Shown here one piece after another: positions 5,008-6,548 of a stretch of 6,548 nt of DNA. This DNA is from Campylobacterota bacterium (GTDB lineage: Bacteria; Campylobacterota; Campylobacteria; Campylobacterales; Sulfurovaceae). The first letter of the stretch is position 1. Each line of letters begins with the position of its first letter. A program made the position numbers and the translations under genes. The notes under the pieces are model-generated. The model worked only from the letters and a program-made list of their open reading frames with translations, had not been told where the DNA came from and ran no database searches. Where the stretch lies: assembly GCA_022600655.1 (NCBI GenBank), contig JAHZJZ010000187.1:1-6548 (forward strand), in the 5' to 3' direction.

Positions 5008-6474
5008 CTATTTTTCTACCAAAAGGTTTGCCATCATTGCATTATCTTCATGCTCTAATATATGACAATGGTATAAAAAGAGTCCAAGCATTGTAAACTC
5101 AACAATAATCCGAACCGTCTCAAAAGGCATTACTAAAACGGTATCTTTCCATCCTCTATCTGTTGGAAATGCTATCTTCCCATCTCTATCAAGCACTTGA
5201 AAACGCACACCATGTATATGGAAAGGATGAGCCATATGCACACTGTTTTTGATAACCCAAATCTCGGTAGTTCCTAGTTTAACACGCTGGTCGATTCGAT
5301 TGATATCGTACGGTTTATGGTCTAATGTCCACAATCCACCCTCTATAATCTCCATGGTAATGGTTCGTGTTTGGATGGCATCAGACGCTTTTAGTCGTGA
5401 AATGGGAATAAGTTTGGATGGCAAGGTAGTGTTATCTTCACTCTTTTGGGTAACATGAAACTGCATAATCTCCATGGGTGTACTAAAATTTGGATAATCA
5501 GGATGCAGGGTTAAGTTACTTCCCTCTTTAAAACCAAGTGTCTTTAAAAGAGTAATATCACCAAGCTGTTTATCTTTAAAATCAACAACAATATCGACCC
5601 GTTCGGCAACGCCAATAACAATATGATTGACCATAATGGGTTCTTCTAATAATCCAGAATCTGTTGCAATCAATGCAAACTGTTCAATGTTGTCAAAAGC
5701 CAATTTATAGGTTCGCACACTTGAAGCATTTAAAATGCGAAGTCGATATTTTCGTGTGGCAACATCCATATAGGGAAATGGTGTGCTATTAACCAAGATA
5801 ATGTCTCCTAAGACACCATTGTTATCTTGAATGACATTGGGGTCTTTGTAGATAAGTTGTCGGTTCTTATCAAACCGTCTATCTTGAATCATAAGAGGAA
5901 TCTCAAACTCACCACGTGGTAGATTGAGTTTAGACTCCTCCTCATCTTCAATAATATAGAGTCCAGAGAGTCCATGGTAAATCTCTTCTCCTGTACGTCC
6001 ATGAGGATGGGTATGGTACCAAAATGTTCCAGCACTCTGATTGATTGGGTAATGATATTCTTTTATACTCTTATTAGGAATCATATCTTTTGGGTGACCA
6101 TCCATCTCTTCGGGTACAATAAGCCCATGCCAGTGAATAATCGTAGGTTTTGATAGCCCATTAGTAAAATCTAAGGCAAAGGTGTCCCCTTTTTGTATCC
6201 GTATCGTTGGATTTAGAGGGATTTCTGTAAAAGCCAATAGCTCTGTAGGTTTGTCAGGATAGATAGCCATTTGGCTTTTTTGAGCTAAAAATGTGGCTTT
6301 ATCTATTTGATTAAAATTTATCTCTTGTGGGATTTTTAACTTTTGATTAAAATGCTCTACTTTAGCAGTAGTCACATTATCTTCTTGAGTGGGTTCTGAA
6401 TGGCGTTCTTCACATCCTGCCCATAAAAAAGTAGCTGTTACTGTTGAGTAGTGTAAAAAGTATCGCCGAGTCAT
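5008..6474 (-). CDS. Multicopper oxidase (CueO/CotA-like), Tat-exported, possible lipoprotein
   Basis: A 488-residue complete multicopper oxidase with three cupredoxin domains. Copper motifs in order are HWHG (H114, H116), HTHPHG (H154, H156), HPFHIH (H416, H419, H421) and HCHILEHEDNAM (H469, C470, H471, H475, axial M480), giving full type 1, 2 and 3 sites. The N-terminus, T-R-R-Y-F-L-H (2-8), is a twin-arginine motif followed by a short hydrophobic stretch and WAG-C21, which resembles a lipobox with an unusual Trp at -3. Export of folded, copper-loaded protein by Tat is therefore likely, with the enzyme in the periplasm and possibly lipid-anchored. Family members oxidise Cu(I), phenolics or bilirubin with reduction of O2 to water. 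The Campylobacter homologue, as I recall, supports copper tolerance, but the Met-rich insert of CueO is not seen here. ATG start with AAGGA 7 bases upstream. Only 30 bases separate its end from the convergent neighbour, and no clear terminator was seen there. Confidence 0.92.
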   Translation of the reverse strand: MTRRYFLHYSTVTATFLWAGCEERHSEPTQEDNVTTAKVEHFNQKLKIPQEINFNQIDKATFLAQKSQMAIYPDKPTELLAFTEIPLNPTIRIQKGDTFALDFTNGLSKPTIIHWHGLIVPEEMDGHPKDMIPNKSIKEYHYPINQSAGTFWYHTHPHGRTGEEIYHGLSGLYIIEDEEESKLNLPRGEFEIPLMIQDRRFDKNRQLIYKDPNVIQDNNGVLGDIILVNSTPFPYMDVATRKYRLRILNASSVRTYKLAFDNIEQFALIATDSGLLEEPIMVNHIVIGVAERVDIVVDFKDKQLGDITLLKTLGFKEGSNLTLHPDYPNFSTPMEIMQFHVTQKSEDNTTLPSKLIPISRLKASDAIQTRTITMEIIEGGLWTLDHKPYDINRIDQRVKLGTTEIWVIKNSVHMAHPFHIHGVRFQVLDRDGKIAFPTDRGWKDTVLVMPFETVRIIVEFTMLGLFLYHCHILEHEDNAMMANLLVEK

Positions 6475-6508
6475 TACCTTTTCCTTTTTTGAGATACTAT
6501 CTTTATTA

Positions 6509-6537
6509 GTTATACCGAGTTCTTACTTACTCTGTAA
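6509..6537 (-). promoter_or_regulatory. Weak candidate promoter of the multicopper oxidase gene
   Basis: On the minus strand, TATAAC (6514-6509) resembles a -10 element, with TTACAG (6537-6532) 17 bases upstream as a poor -35. This would give a start near 6502 and a leader of about 28 bases. No clear CueR/CsoR-type copper operator was recognised, but the window ends at 6548, so the full upstream region is not visible. Confidence 0.25.
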
Positions 6538-6548
6538 TATAAATTCCA

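Noticed and set aside
5249..5458. 69-codon + strand frame inside the multicopper oxidase
   Set aside because: Antisense to the conserved oxidase coding region, with no independent support.

Overview
The window looks like a chromosomal stretch from a low-GC bacterium of the Campylobacterota (Sulfurimonas/Sulfurovum-like). That placement is an inference from the A/T-rich codon use, the DUF1538 / P-II-like / CBS gene trio, a T-rich box directly upstream of a -10 element at the gph promoter, and a Tat-type multicopper oxidase resembling those of the group. No RNA gene, IS element, CRISPR array or phage gene was seen.

Left part (1-1413, + strand): a tightly packed operon. It starts with the 3' part of a DUF1538 membrane-protein gene that runs off the left edge. 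This overlaps by ATGA a small, divergent P-II-like protein, and 12 bases later comes a two-CBS-domain protein. It reads as a membrane ion transporter with two dedicated soluble, probably nucleotide-sensing partners. A perfect 9-bp hairpin with a short T tract closes the operon.

Middle part (1412-3541, - strand): a two-gene unit, gph-type HAD phosphatase (TTG start) followed after 9 bases by a 479-residue FAD-dependent oxidoreductase of the DAO type. A good candidate promoter lies just upstream of gph.

The divergent intergenic region (3542-3819) holds promoter candidates for both directions and an A/T-rich leader with weak hairpins. It contains no credible gene.

Right part: a + strand gene (about 3820-4977) for an N5-(carboxyethyl)ornithine synthase / alanine dehydrogenase-like enzyme. 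The frame has no ATG, GTG or TTG at the expected N-terminus. The conserved N-terminal motif is encoded upstream of the first TTG, so translation probably starts at a rare ATT (or ATA) behind a good Shine-Dalgarno sequence, or the start codon has been lost. Its Rossmann glycine motif also carries a Ser in place of the first Gly. It is convergent with a complete multicopper oxidase (5008-6474, - strand) that has all four copper motifs, a twin-arginine signal and a possible lipobox.

The most interesting items are the transporter/P-II/CBS module and the unusual start of the carboxyethylornithine synthase-like gene.
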